Assembly: GCA_900208305.1 (NCBI GenBank) | Contig: OAPG01000010.1 | Location: 620,001-684,000 of the forward strand | DNA: 64,000 bases | Direction: 5' to 3' | DNA from: Melanopsichium pennsylvanicum | Taxonomy: Eukaryota > Basidiomycota > Ustilaginomycetes > Ustilaginales | Part shown: piece after piece, positions 52,101 to 61,039 of the stretch | Layout: each line of letters starts with the position of its first letter | Position numbering within the stretch: the first letter of the stretch is position 1 | The notes under the pieces: model-generated | Told to the model about the DNA's origin: nothing | What the model saw: the letters and a program-made list of their open reading frames with translations, nothing else | The model's database searches: none | Translations under genes and position numbers: made by a program

Positions 52101-55100
52101 CACCGGCACTGTAGAGGTGGCGTATTGGTCCTGATCGAGACCATCATTTGAAGGATCTTCAGCGATAGATGAAGACTTGAAAGCTGGGTGACGGGGGAGA
52201 CGAGATGCTTCCTCCACCGCTCGGGAGAGCGAGAAAGATTCCCGATTGTTACGATGACCCAACGAGCTCGTCCCGTTCAGCTCGAGGAGGCTGGGTAGGC
52301 CGCTGAGGGATCCGTTGCGGCTGTGCAGAGGGGGAGAAGTAGGACGGTGAGAAGTGGTCACATCGTACATGACCGCTCGAGGCGAGAGCGAAGGATCCTG
52401 GGAAAGATTGCTCGAAGGGTTTCTGCGGAGAGAAGCATCGTGGACTGGCGTGTTGCCATTTGAACCTCCGGCGAAAGCCAGACCGTCACCCGTCTGAGGG
52501 ACGCTCTTTGCTACTGCTGGAGGTGTCGCCCACTCTGATCCTGCACCGAGAACCACATTGGGTGATGCCAGACCCTTGCTCTTTGCCTCGGCGAACTTGT
52601 TCTCACTTTGCCGGCATCCGTTCTGATCAGCCATGATCCTAGGCAGAGGCGGCACAATTTCATTCTCTCCATGCCCATTAGCCGTTTGTATCAAGCGATC
52701 ATGGAAGAGCGCAATCTGATCAAAAGTGAGCCCTGTCCCTTCCAGCCTCTCGGCCGCGCTAGGCGGCCAGTTGCTTACCGGCCTCTCCACGTCAGGTTCT
52801 GGCGGTATAGCCATGCGGGCCCACAGATCCTCTTCATCGATTGGATCCGCCGCTGACACGTCCTCTGCAGAGGTGCGAAGACTTGCAGCGTCAGCCGCTT
52901 TGATGCCATACATTGCTCTCCATTTTTCCGCCTGTTCTGGATCGGAAGGGGCGCTGGGCGTGAGATTGCTTTCGTTCATCGTTGACACACCTTGCGACGG
53001 CTGTGGCAGAGGTGCAGGTCGAGGAGCATACATCGATGGCGAAAATCTGTGGTCTTCTCCGGCAGGTATTTGCTGCTTTGCGCTACCAATAAGAGAGGCG
53101 TTGCGCTGATGGTGTTGAAGACTGACACTAGTTCCGTTAGTATCTGGAGAACTGGTGGCCGCTGCTCGTTCGGACCCTGATGTAAAAGCAGCATAGCTGG
53201 GAACAAGGGGCGACACAACGCTCTGACCAGTCGAAGCAGAGTTGCGCATGCTTTGAACGCTTCTTAGTGCATTACTAGCGTCCATGACAGAGGTCTGTAC
53301 TGGCTGCGGGCTTTGGTTTGCCATGCTCTGCAGTGCCGCAGTAGCAGCCGGGGAAATTGCCGAAGGTGGCTTGAATCCACTCGCATAGTCATGTATGCTA
53401 ACATTCGAAGAGGGTGGGGGAAAATAGTTTGGAGAACGTGCGCTGCGACTGAGCACCGGGGCAGGACTCATGGCGCCAGATGATCGTCGCGAAAAAGACG
53501 TGCCGAGCAGGCTACCTTCAGACGAGCCGGTTTGTGATCGAGCGTGCTGCCGATAGTTACGTCGGATGGAAGAGAGTGAGGGCTGTTCGCGGAGGTTGGG
53601 ATGGGGGGCCATGGAACGGGCGAGAGCAAGTTTGTCAGCAGACGACTTGCGGCTGTGTGTGGCAGAAGGATTCGTGAGGCTGGAGCGCATTGAGCTTCCA
53701 GACACGATGGAGTCGCCCCTGGAAAAATTGGATCGGGCGTTGCTGGCGAAGAAGCCGTTGGTATGAGAGGTCATGTCGGGCGTGCGGTCCGGTTGTTGAA
53801 GCTGAGACCGCCTGTCATTCAGGGCTGGTGGAGGGGGCATTTCGTCATACGAACGTTGATCCACTTCCGTTCCGAGCGCAGTGAGTTCTGAAACGGATTC
53901 ATTTGCGCTTGTTGATGGCTGAGCATGGCCAACCTGAGGAGCCTCGACAGTAGATGCGGTGGAAACGATGCGCGAAGCCTGCTGTGGTACCTCTGTTGCA
54001 GTTGCAGTCGAGCTTCGATCGGAAGGACGGGTAAGCGTAGAATCGGCCAAGGAGCGGCCCGAGACGGAGAGATGTTGTGTTGAAGCAACCGCTGGCGCCA
54101 ATGTTGCGCCAGCCTGAGATGGCTCATCGCTCCTGTTGCCGTTCATGACGGTCATTGCACTATCCGAGGAAAGCAGCGACGGCAGCTGAGTAGCCGTCTC
54201 GGACGCGAGCATCTCGGGAACCAAGTCAAGGTGGGCACCTGGAAGCGACCCAGGCAAAGTGTTTGGAGAGGGCAAAGCAAAGCGACCTTCTTCGATGTGA
54301 ACCGCGTCGAGCGTTGGCTGCGGACCGGTGATGGTGCAATCTGCTGACTTGTCGCCATCGCGTTCGTCCTCTTCGGCGAATCCGGCGTCATGCGCTCCTG
54401 TGCGAGCTACAGTGACTGGGGAGTCCACTTGTCCCGCGCGCACATGCGATACAGCAGAGGCGAAGGAGTTTGTATCGCTGTCCACAGAAGATCGCTGTGC
54501 TGTGTGGTGAGGATCATTGGGAGACCTTGGTGCGACTCTGCCGGGGGAAGAGCCGCGCTCGGAAGCGATGAGACCAAAGACTTCATCAAGGGCAGTGCTG
54601 ACACGCTTGAAAGCCTCGGGAGAGAGGTTGGTGAGCAGGTTGGAATCCTGAGATGTACGAAGACGTGACGGGTCGTTGAGGCCAGGAATATTCAACGAAG
54701 CGCCTTTGGTTGTCGGCCCTTGGTCCTGCTGCGCGACCGGGATTAGGTGAGAGTCTGCGCTGCTGTGGGCTGCCACAAATCCTCCTGGCATCTGTGAGTC
54801 ATCGTTGTGGTTCGATTCCTGGCGTGGCGTCTCCTGTGAATGCACGAACGAATCCCTTGCTGCAGTGTCAATCGTCGATTTTTGGAATACTTCACCCGCC
54901 GACTCGCCTCTGTGCGAAGGCGGCGAGTCTTCCGTTCTTGAGGTTTTGCGTTCGCTCTTTGCCCTGCGAAAGTATGCCTGATCCCGTTCGGCGCTTCTGC
55001 CAGTGAAGAGGCTGCCTCCGGCTTTCCTGGCTGGTGACCATGCAGATGATGGACTATCTGCTGAGATGGAACCGTGGCCAATCGATGATAGATCGCCGAG

Positions 55101-55727
55101 GGTCTCGGCGAGGCTCGTAAGCTTATTGGAATTGTTGCTTGGTGCTGGGCCCCAAGACCCAAAACCGTCGGTGCCAGCGGCATAACCATTTCGCCAGGAA
55201 TCCACGGCGGCAGCGGTAGCACTTTGCTCGAGATCAAAATCTCTTCCCTCTGCTCTTGCCTGGGCCTTGAGCTGCTCGATGATCTCATTCTCCTCGTCTT
55301 CAGTCAGGAAGTGAACATGGTTTGTCAAACCGGAACCAACGCCGATATTTGCAGCCCTTGCGCGAGCACGCTGTGCCCTCAAATGAGCACGCATGGCGTC
55401 GGGAGAGACAAGGGAGCCATCAGGAGCGCGAAGGAGCGTGAAGCGACGGGTAAGATGTGGCATAATGAGCGATTGGCGGTAGTCGGATGCTGGCGGGAGG
55501 ACATGGTCCAAGCTCTGTTGTCTGGCTGCCGCCGCCGCCTTTTGGCGTTCAACGAAGGATGGCGCGCGTGGAACGGCAGAAGCGGAGGCGATGAAGATGC
55601 CCGGTCGAGGAGGAAGTTTCGAAGTGGATGGTAAAGCCGAGTAATCGGTTGGTATTGGGCTGGATGGGGAAGCTTGTGCTGCAGCTGCAGCTTTGCGCTG
55701 TTGGCGCTTTCTAAAAGGATTAATCAT
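49158..55727 (-). CDS. Large disordered Ser-rich protein of unknown function
   Basis: One uninterrupted frame of 2189 residues whose length and steady third-position bias mark it as a real gene; I do not recognise it. The N-terminus is basic (MINPFRKRQQRKAAAAA). A conserved-looking island follows at about 80-175, with ASDYRQSLIMPHLTRRFTLL, an Arg-rich HLRAQRARARA helix, then HFLTEDEENEIIEQLKAQAR. Most of the rest is Ser/Pro/Ala-rich disorder with many SP/TP and RxxS sites. Short basic patches such as KKSFKKVSKQ and SGKKKRNPIV occur near 1300-1560. A second ordered-looking island at the C-terminus (about 2045-2189) includes LASLLNVLARGKDSAKFEFQ and RVEAEIYTLLNQQALIG. There is no signal peptide or membrane segment. 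It may be a cortical or signalling scaffold, but that is only a guess from composition. Confidence 0.75.
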   Translation of the reverse strand: MINPFRKRQQRKAAAAAQASPSSPIPTDYSALPSTSKLPPRPGIFIASASAVPRAPSFVERQKAAAAARQQSLDHVLPPASDYRQSLIMPHLTRRFTLLRAPDGSLVSPDAMRAHLRAQRARARAANIGVGSGLTNHVHFLTEDEENEIIEQLKAQARAEGRDFDLEQSATAAAVDSWRNGYAAGTDGFGSWGPAPSNNSNKLTSLAETLGDLSSIGHGSISADSPSSAWSPARKAGGSLFTGRSAERDQAYFRRAKSERKTSRTEDSPPSHRGESAGEVFQKSTIDTAARDSFVHSQETPRQESNHNDDSQMPGGFVAAHSSADSHLIPVAQQDQGPTTKGASLNIPGLNDPSRLRTSQDSNLLTNLSPEAFKRVSTALDEVFGLIASERGSSPGRVAPRSPNDPHHTAQRSSVDSDTNSFASAVSHVRAGQVDSPVTVARTGAHDAGFAEEDERDGDKSADCTITGPQPTLDAVHIEEGRFALPSPNTLPGSLPGAHLDLVPEMLASETATQLPSLLSSDSAMTVMNGNRSDEPSQAGATLAPAVASTQHLSVSGRSLADSTLTRPSDRSSTATATEVPQQASRIVSTASTVEAPQVGHAQPSTSANESVSELTALGTEVDQRSYDEMPPPPALNDRRSQLQQPDRTPDMTSHTNGFFASNARSNFSRGDSIVSGSSMRSSLTNPSATHSRKSSADKLALARSMAPHPNLREQPSLSSIRRNYRQHARSQTGSSEGSLLGTSFSRRSSGAMSPAPVLSRSARSPNYFPPPSSNVSIHDYASGFKPPSAISPAATAALQSMANQSPQPVQTSVMDASNALRSVQSMRNSASTGQSVVSPLVPSYAAFTSGSERAAATSSPDTNGTSVSLQHHQRNASLIGSAKQQIPAGEDHRFSPSMYAPRPAPLPQPSQGVSTMNESNLTPSAPSDPEQAEKWRAMYGIKAADAASLRTSAEDVSAADPIDEEDLWARMAIPPEPDVERPVSNWPPSAAERLEGTGLTFDQIALFHDRLIQTANGHGENEIVPPLPRIMADQNGCRQSENKFAEAKSKGLASPNVVLGAGSEWATPPAVAKSVPQTGDGLAFAGGSNGNTPVHDASLRRNPSSNLSQDPSLSPRAVMYDVTTSHRPTSPPLHSRNGSLSGLPSLLELNGTSSLGHRNNRESFSLSRAVEEASRLPRHPAFKSSSIAEDPSNDGLDQDQYATSTVPVQEHPFNIGYVSPSTGNNFTFPLRDGGIGDSPRSPVQNLEQHADDVWNRYAPGHGGITPDPFNSPSAHTDSTRLMDDIAAQTSAATRALKGTDDGSVPTPPFRTKSISRKKSFKKVSKQISSPQLISTSQKLDHTTQLPNLQETPAEAKVKRSTRSPGWGSIGGAMGIDPSREHNKVSPSGTSRSGSVSKGSGYFHRRRSSSFGHEASPGENFGTDVQPSVSSNGADRTHPNNPYMNGGANGGSLSRLFSKIKSRKHSEATFGGATIEPFPAELTAQANARAVESSMPPPPVPQHAPAMSPSTPTMPHVQRKAPWTLPQIPSSVGSISERASSLRSPTSPAYTLPIDSTSMPKNKSGKKKRNPIVLKPESEVILPGDLNYMPLAVTGRSPEESSKELQAEITEGSQEISSPAYLPEKEQQDLQGLSTDMTLGEGTDERMDYCQSPNSGALAPVAAQDDEESVTPRPAFSTSAEAVQLAQDGSQMVNSADTAVPAALAADVADPDSLSEVSPVSNQALPNAKESRKSLRDTIVRRTIIIPAGIDFSQDQRRSLFGSSRKSRRFATVEDEPIPTPTSSPVSPAVKDTASLPADYTSASSALGEAEPTTMSTMISTQTLRPDSSAAGGDKSNRASRVESSYAGSLYDYYIGGGEGIEFNSLSSETKNISRRSILARASRMPSEPRRHIEVTERADGSVVWQVIAGLADRGSVYSDFNPRHTRTFSDASGVGVPNGEGEGTDEDDDEDILKHGGLFRTPAGLTDDDSRSFFTRPRGGGGQHRKSFSFDKSQPLPDLPRSGGSRQDVFEIANQPVDGSDPLSPSSGNASWGNGEGQFSIGDGDRDRVANPTRIVYHNDAQLASLLNVLARGKDSAKFEFQIAPPSGDGEMASDTGSNAFPRAGAHGAFGADGADAIWQGGEYRSSNTWTKNEVFDADDIESHRSRVEAEIYTLLNQQALIGRSADHHHHLMSPVRDQVQVDVDNTF

Positions 55728-58700
55728 TGTGAGCTGGTATTAGCGAAGAAGAGCGGTAAAGTCTGGGTCAAAGTGGAGAATGCAAGGAATACGAAAGATG
55801 ATGAATCGAAGCAGGCCACCTCACTTGCGCTCGCTAATTTTGCATTTGGGCCGTAGAAAGAAGAATGAATAGCAAAGAAGAGACGGAAGGGAGTAAGGTG
55901 TAGAATGCGGCTGAAATCTTATGGGGTCATGTGTAGAGCGACCAGGTCTGCGATCGTCAAAGGAGAATTCTGCTGGCGTCGGTGCCTTCTTCTAGTGTAG
56001 ATTGCGGGGGAGGTGAATGCACCAGAAACGATTCATGCGGATGCACGCGGCTGCGCTGTACTGTCTTGTCTTGCACCCGTATATCGAAGCCGAGCTTTTG
56101 CGTGGTGTAATGAATCAGCTGGCTGTATTGAAGGTTGTCCGCGAGTGCAATGAAAAGTGTAATGTCGAGATGAAAGGTATAATGGAGGCGAGTATGGAAA
56201 GGTGGGTGGAAGGATGTCACAAGCTTGTGCGTCTAAGACTGGTTGGTTAGTGAGCGACCCTCGCTCAGCTGTACAATTTTTTGGATGTGGATTGCAGTAC
56301 AGAACAGAACAGCACAGCTTTTGTGCAGCAGCACCACAAGTGTACACGGGGCAACGTCAGGCAGTTCTTAGAACGCTAAGAAGAGAGTGCGGCAAACGAG
56401 TCTAAATCGAGTTTCAGGTAGCCGAGCGTTCTTTCAGATTGACCACTTTTCAAGCACGCTTTTCAGGGTTGTGCCCCCAAAAAAAAATCTAACGAGAGGG
56501 GAAAAAAAGGGCTCTCAAAATTGCGCTTCAAAAAAGGAACGAAAAGAGCGTCCCACGCACACAAAGCGCATCAGCACGTGCGTTGGTCTTTTATCGTTGA
56601 ATTCAGCTTCTGTGGGCTGCCAGCTAGAGCAACACAAACAGAGAATAGCAAAAATGAGGAGTCAGGCACGTTTGCTAAGGTATATTGTAGCAACGAGCAC
56701 GCCTCTTTTGAGACGGTAGCCAGCTTGTGCTTATACGGAAGCCACACAAACTTACTCTGCGCTTCGCATCAAACAGGGTTCAAGAACAAAGCAAGCTCGG
56801 TTGTGGTGTGTGGGCTTTCAACTCCTCTTTTCTTCTTTCTCTCTCTCAGCCTTCGTCCACATAAGAATAAAACGACCCTGATCAGCAATTTCATCGTCCG
56901 ATTCTGTATCGGCTTACATCGTAACACAAGTCAAAAAATTTGGATTTTTTTTTTTTTTTTTTTTTAAAAACACAAAAACAAAACCCCAAATTGATCTGAC
57001 CGATATCGACCGGCTTTCACTTTTTAATCGGCGATGTGACTGCGCGGTATGACCGAGTCTTGAGTTGAACACAGAGGTCCAAAAGTTGATATGGCTCTCC
57101 TGTCTGTCAAACATGGCAAGATTAGCCTGTCATGTGCACCTCTGGATTTGTGAATCTTGACGCATCGCTTGGCCCTGATCCCAACCTGTCCGATGGAAGA
57201 TATACACGCCACGTCCCCTAACCAACTGAGACATTCACACATTCAATTCACATTGTGTCAACTTGCTCACATCTGTGCTGTATCTGCATTGCTCATCGTC
57301 GACACGCCCTTCGACCGCACATTGCCGTCTGCAACAGTCTTGTGCATCGATATGCTGCCCCAGCTACGATGTTATCATGCAGATCCAGACTCATCGAAAT
57401 GAGCTCACCAAGCTTCATGCCTCCGGCTTCATGGGAAATTCAAGATCGTCATGAAGCTTTGTATGTCTCATTTGCTTCCAGCTGAGACCATCACGTGTCG
57501 ATCAAAGACATCCTTGGTCTCGCCAACGTCTCGTCGTCCCATGAAACTTTGAACTTTACAGGTGAGCGGATACCTTGTGTCTCACTCGTACTGTGAAAGT
57601 AGGGAAGGTCAGCCACTTCTAATCTTATCAAGACGTTGCTGGGCTTCAATCACGTCAAGCTTATGTTCAGGATAGATGCCGGTGACAAAAAAATTTGATC
57701 CGGCAATGCTTTGCAGCCGTTGCTCCCAATGTAGACACTGCAGAGCTCCTGCTTGCTGCGGGCCGAATGACAAGCAGCTGCCGAAACGATAATGTCCGTC
57801 ACACAGTACAGAGAGAAGAAAGTTCACTCCTTCGTGCCGTTCAGTCGATTCGTCGGTCAACGTGCGTCTATCACCAGACGGATGAGGCACATTCGTTGGA
57901 CTCGGTCTGTCTGCGTGCTTTCGTTTGCAACTCCTGGCGAGCTGCATCCATGTCCTCGGCTCACCCATCTTGTCGATATTTCTCCGACCATATGGCATCT
58001 ATCATTGGCTCGATTTGTGCGAGAAAACAGTTGAGCTACACATCTACTCTCTTGGTGTCTGTCTCCTAACCAAGATCTTGGCGTTTCTTATGGTGCGCCC
58101 TCCTCCGCAACCCAACGCAGTCCTTGCGGGCTTCGGTGTCGTGTCAGTTGATGCCATCGAGTTCGTCACAGCAAAGACAGCCTACGGAAACTCTGTCAAA
58201 AAGGCTCAGCCTTCCATCTCAAGAGGTGCCTATCAAAAATATACTTAAGATGGCCACCTCGTTGTCCCCCCTTTCCCTCTTACCTTTCTTTCTTTCCCCA
58301 CCTTCGTCTCAGTATCTTTGCTTTCCCTTGCCTTTGCGTTCGCTTCTCCAGCTCCTCTTTCCCTCGTTCTCTCATCCCAAATCTCTCACTATCTTTTCTA
58401 CCTGTGAACCCTGGCGGTCACATACTCCCCTTCCCAAATCAGCAGACAGACAAACACCTTCCCCCTTCCCCTTTCTCAACTTTACACTTTCTTTTCCGTC
58501 TCTCTGCACTCTCTGACAAGTTTTCAGCGTCTCCGACCTAGCCCTTCGTTTTCCAGCTACAGTTTTCTGCGGAAGACTCAGCCCGTCTCAACAAGTACCA
58601 CAACAAGCTTCGTTCTATTCTAGCTAGCCTAGTCAGTTCAAGTTTTCCCCTTAGACATCTATCAGCGCCGACAATTGACACCTACAGTCTACACAACTTT

Positions 58701-58735
58701 TGACCTCACAGCATCACTTCGTCAATTCGACAGCC
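55728..58735. other. Long divergent spacer upstream of the kexin-processed protein
   Basis: 3.0 kb between the unknown gene (minus) and the secreted protein (plus). Open frames on both strands are below 150 codons and not recognisable. A run of T (about 56945-56964) lies near the centre. From about 58240 on the sequence has a TATA-like AAAATATACTTAAG at 58236 and then 260 bp almost purely of C and T (58262-58520). The pattern fits a core promoter and long pyrimidine-rich leader for the downstream gene. The rest may be regulatory DNA. Confidence 0.5.
58234..58520 (+). promoter_or_regulatory. Putative core promoter and CT-rich leader
   Basis: A TATA-like AAATATACTTAA (58237-58248) is followed by a long C/T-dominated stretch ending about 215 bp before the ATG of the secreted protein. 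CT-rich blocks near transcription starts are common in highly expressed fungal genes; the start site itself is inferred. Confidence 0.4.
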
Positions 58736-61039
58736 ATGCACTTCACTCAAGCACTCACTGTTGTTCTTTCCCTCTCGGCCGCTGCCGTTAGTGCTGCTCC
58801 CGCTCCCATCAAGAGAGGTTCTGCCGAGGGCGCTTCCAAGCTTATGCTTCGTTCGGTTCACGAGAATCAAATCGCAGCTCGTAGCGTCGGTATCAACGAT
58901 GCGGTCAGTGCGAAGCCTCTTCAGGCTCGGGGCCTCGACTCGGTCACCCACCTTCGCAGAGCCATCGATCTACGATTTGGTGACCTCGACCCTAAGGCAC
59001 GAGACCTTGCTATGGTTACGGAACTTCACCGACGAGGCCTCCTCGACCAGCTCGTGGCTGCTCTTCGCGATCTTATCATCACCCTTCTCGGCCAGGGAGG
59101 TGGTATGACTCGTCGTCAGACCAACAATGCTCAGCTTGAAGAGGCGGTTCACCAAGTCACCTGCATCCTTGATGCGCTTTTTGGAAACACCGACGCCAGC
59201 TGTTCGGATGTGCTCGGTGGTGGTAACAACTCCACTGCCAATGCCACTAGCACTAGTTCCAATAAGACCATGAGCCCTTTGGAGAAGAAGCTCTCCATGC
59301 TCGGTGCCGAGCTCAAGAATGGTACCAGTATTACCCAGGTTGTTGATGGTCTTATGGCTCACAATGCTACCGCAGCGGCTGCGGGTGGTAAGAAGAAGGA
59401 CAAGAAGGGCGACAAGGGCAAAAACTCTTCTGCCAAGAATGCCACTTCTACCGCCGAGACAACTCCTCAGGCAGCCACCTCCAGCAATGCTACCCCTCTC
59501 GGCGCCACAGCTCAGAACGAGAAGCGATCCTTCGAGATCCTCGAGGCACGCCAGAACTCTGGTGTCGAGGGACTCCTTGTCGCGCTCCGTGACGTTGTTG
59601 ACACCATCCTCAACACCCTCCTTCCTATGGCTTCTCGTGGAGAGAGCGAATCTTCTGCTTCTTCCACCTCCTCGGCCCGATGGCCACCTCAGGACTGCCC
59701 ACCCCCTACCCCCAATGATGGCATGTACCGCCCTGGCTGCCCAGGCTACGGTCGACGTGACCTGGCCGTCCGTCGATCCATGCAGGCCCTTGGCGAACGA
59801 GATGCCAACATCCTTCAAACCATGATGCCCATCATCGAGATGCTGCTTCAGCAACTCCCTTCGCTCATATCCTCCATGGGTTCCTCCCCTTCTTCCACAG
59901 CTAACGCAGCTGCTGCTACTGCCACTTCGGCCACTGGCACAGCCGCCAAAGCCGCCTCGCCTACGGCCATGGTAGACGATGCGTTTTCGCAGATCATGTC
60001 TGCTCTCGGCTACAACGATTCCGCAGCTCAACCCTCTTCTGGAACGGAAAGCAAGACCACTTCCGCGGCTTCAAAGGCTCAAGCTACTGGTGCTGCTGCC
60101 GCTACTGCTGTGTCAGATGGTGCAAATGGTGCTAGCTCTGCCGCGAGAAGTGCAGCTAATCTCAGCCAAAATTTTAACGCGCGAGACTTTCTCAATGGAG
60201 ACGGTATGAACCTGGGTGAGCGCCAGGTCTCCAGCACGGATGACGTTACCGACGATACCGACGGTGCCGACGATATCGGTAGCGACAATTGTGATGCCAG
60301 TGGCAACTCTGGTGGGATCAATGTGAGCTTACTCAACAACCTCCTCAACGGTCTGCTCAGCGGTTTGACGCGCAGGAGCGCCGACGAAGTTCCGCTTGAA
60401 TTCTTCAAGAGGCAGACCACTACCAGCGGTACCAACGGTACTATCGGCAGTGACAATTGCAGCGCAAGCAACAACTCGGGTGGTGTCAACCTGAGTCTTC
60501 TTGACAATCTGTTGAATGGATTACTATCAGGGTTGGGTCGAAGGGATGTAGGTGAGGACAGTGGGATGGTTTCGGTTCAAGCATTGCAGCGCGATGTTTC
60601 GGAATCTTCTCGCTCGTCGTCTCTGCTTCAGGAACGTGCCGATTTCGCACCTGTCTGGGACGAGATCAAGAAGATCGGTAACCAACACTTCCATGTTGCT
60701 CGCGACCTTAGCACCGATGCTCAAGCTTCCACCAAGCGCGCTGCAGGTGACACTGATGCCCCCAACTTTACGCCTGTCTGGGAAGCTTTCCGAAACCTCG
60801 TTGACAGTGGATACGAACAGGCTGCTACTGCTACCAACTCTGCTCAACGCCGCGATGAATCTGCCCCTCTCAAGTTGGACTACAAGCCACTCATGAAGGC
60901 AGGCATCAAGTTCGGCAAGCAGGTGTTCAAATCCTTCACCACCCACCACAACAAGCGTTCGACTGATTACAAACCTTTCCTCGACGCTGCCAGCAACTTC
61001 GCCTCTACGGCTATAAAGGAGATGTTCAAGTCGTCCTAA
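58736..61039 (+). CDS. Secreted kexin-processed repeat protein (KEP-type precursor)
   Basis: A predicted secreted precursor of 767 residues, one exon. The ATG at 58736 gives a clear signal peptide (MHFTQALTVVLSLSAAAVSA, cut near residue 20) followed by a KR site at 26-27. The frame is open 12 codons further up, but that would spoil the signal. About a dozen dibasic KR/RR sites divide the mature chain. Three sets of related segments lie between them: two LVALRD-type helices (about 115 and 285), two 33-residue repeats containing NSGG and NLLNGLLSGL ending in RR, and four C-terminal cassettes opening with [DN][FY]xP. A Lys-rich stretch (about 220-240), N-x-S/T sites and Ala/Ser linkers fill the rest. 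The design recalls smut kexin-processed repetitive proteins such as Rep1 and Rsp1, but the repeats are not theirs. Likely released peptides act at the cell surface or outside. The function is unknown. Confidence 0.8.
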   Translation: MHFTQALTVVLSLSAAAVSAAPAPIKRGSAEGASKLMLRSVHENQIAARSVGINDAVSAKPLQARGLDSVTHLRRAIDLRFGDLDPKARDLAMVTELHRRGLLDQLVAALRDLIITLLGQGGGMTRRQTNNAQLEEAVHQVTCILDALFGNTDASCSDVLGGGNNSTANATSTSSNKTMSPLEKKLSMLGAELKNGTSITQVVDGLMAHNATAAAAGGKKKDKKGDKGKNSSAKNATSTAETTPQAATSSNATPLGATAQNEKRSFEILEARQNSGVEGLLVALRDVVDTILNTLLPMASRGESESSASSTSSARWPPQDCPPPTPNDGMYRPGCPGYGRRDLAVRRSMQALGERDANILQTMMPIIEMLLQQLPSLISSMGSSPSSTANAAAATATSATGTAAKAASPTAMVDDAFSQIMSALGYNDSAAQPSSGTESKTTSAASKAQATGAAAATAVSDGANGASSAARSAANLSQNFNARDFLNGDGMNLGERQVSSTDDVTDDTDGADDIGSDNCDASGNSGGINVSLLNNLLNGLLSGLTRRSADEVPLEFFKRQTTTSGTNGTIGSDNCSASNNSGGVNLSLLDNLLNGLLSGLGRRDVGEDSGMVSVQALQRDVSESSRSSSLLQERADFAPVWDEIKKIGNQHFHVARDLSTDAQASTKRAAGDTDAPNFTPVWEAFRNLVDSGYEQAATATNSAQRRDESAPLKLDYKPLMKAGIKFGKQVFKSFTTHHNKRSTDYKPFLDAASNFASTAIKEMFKSS
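60278..60376 (+). repeat. Kexin-peptide repeat copy 1 (33 codons)
   Basis: Encodes a 33-residue unit that begins GSDNC, contains NSGG and NLLNGLLSGL, and ends in the dibasic pair RR. It matches copy 2 (60446-60544) at 27 of 33 residues. Confidence 0.9.
60446..60544 (+). repeat. Kexin-peptide repeat copy 2 (33 codons)
   Basis: The second copy of the same 33-residue unit, 69 bp after the first, again ending in RR. Differences are conservative (Ile/Val, Val/Leu, Asn/Asp) or Gly/Asn, Asp/Ser and Thr/Gly; the Cys and NSGG are kept. Confidence 0.9.

Noticed and set aside
54805..54820. tRNA B-box-like GGTTCGATTCC
   Set aside because: It lies within the coding sequence of the 2189-residue protein and has no matching A box or acceptor stem.
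58970..60031. 353-codon minus-strand frame opposite the secreted protein
   Set aside because: Antisense to a frame with a clear signal peptide and dibasic sites; composition is Gly/Ser/Arg-rich as expected for a shadow.
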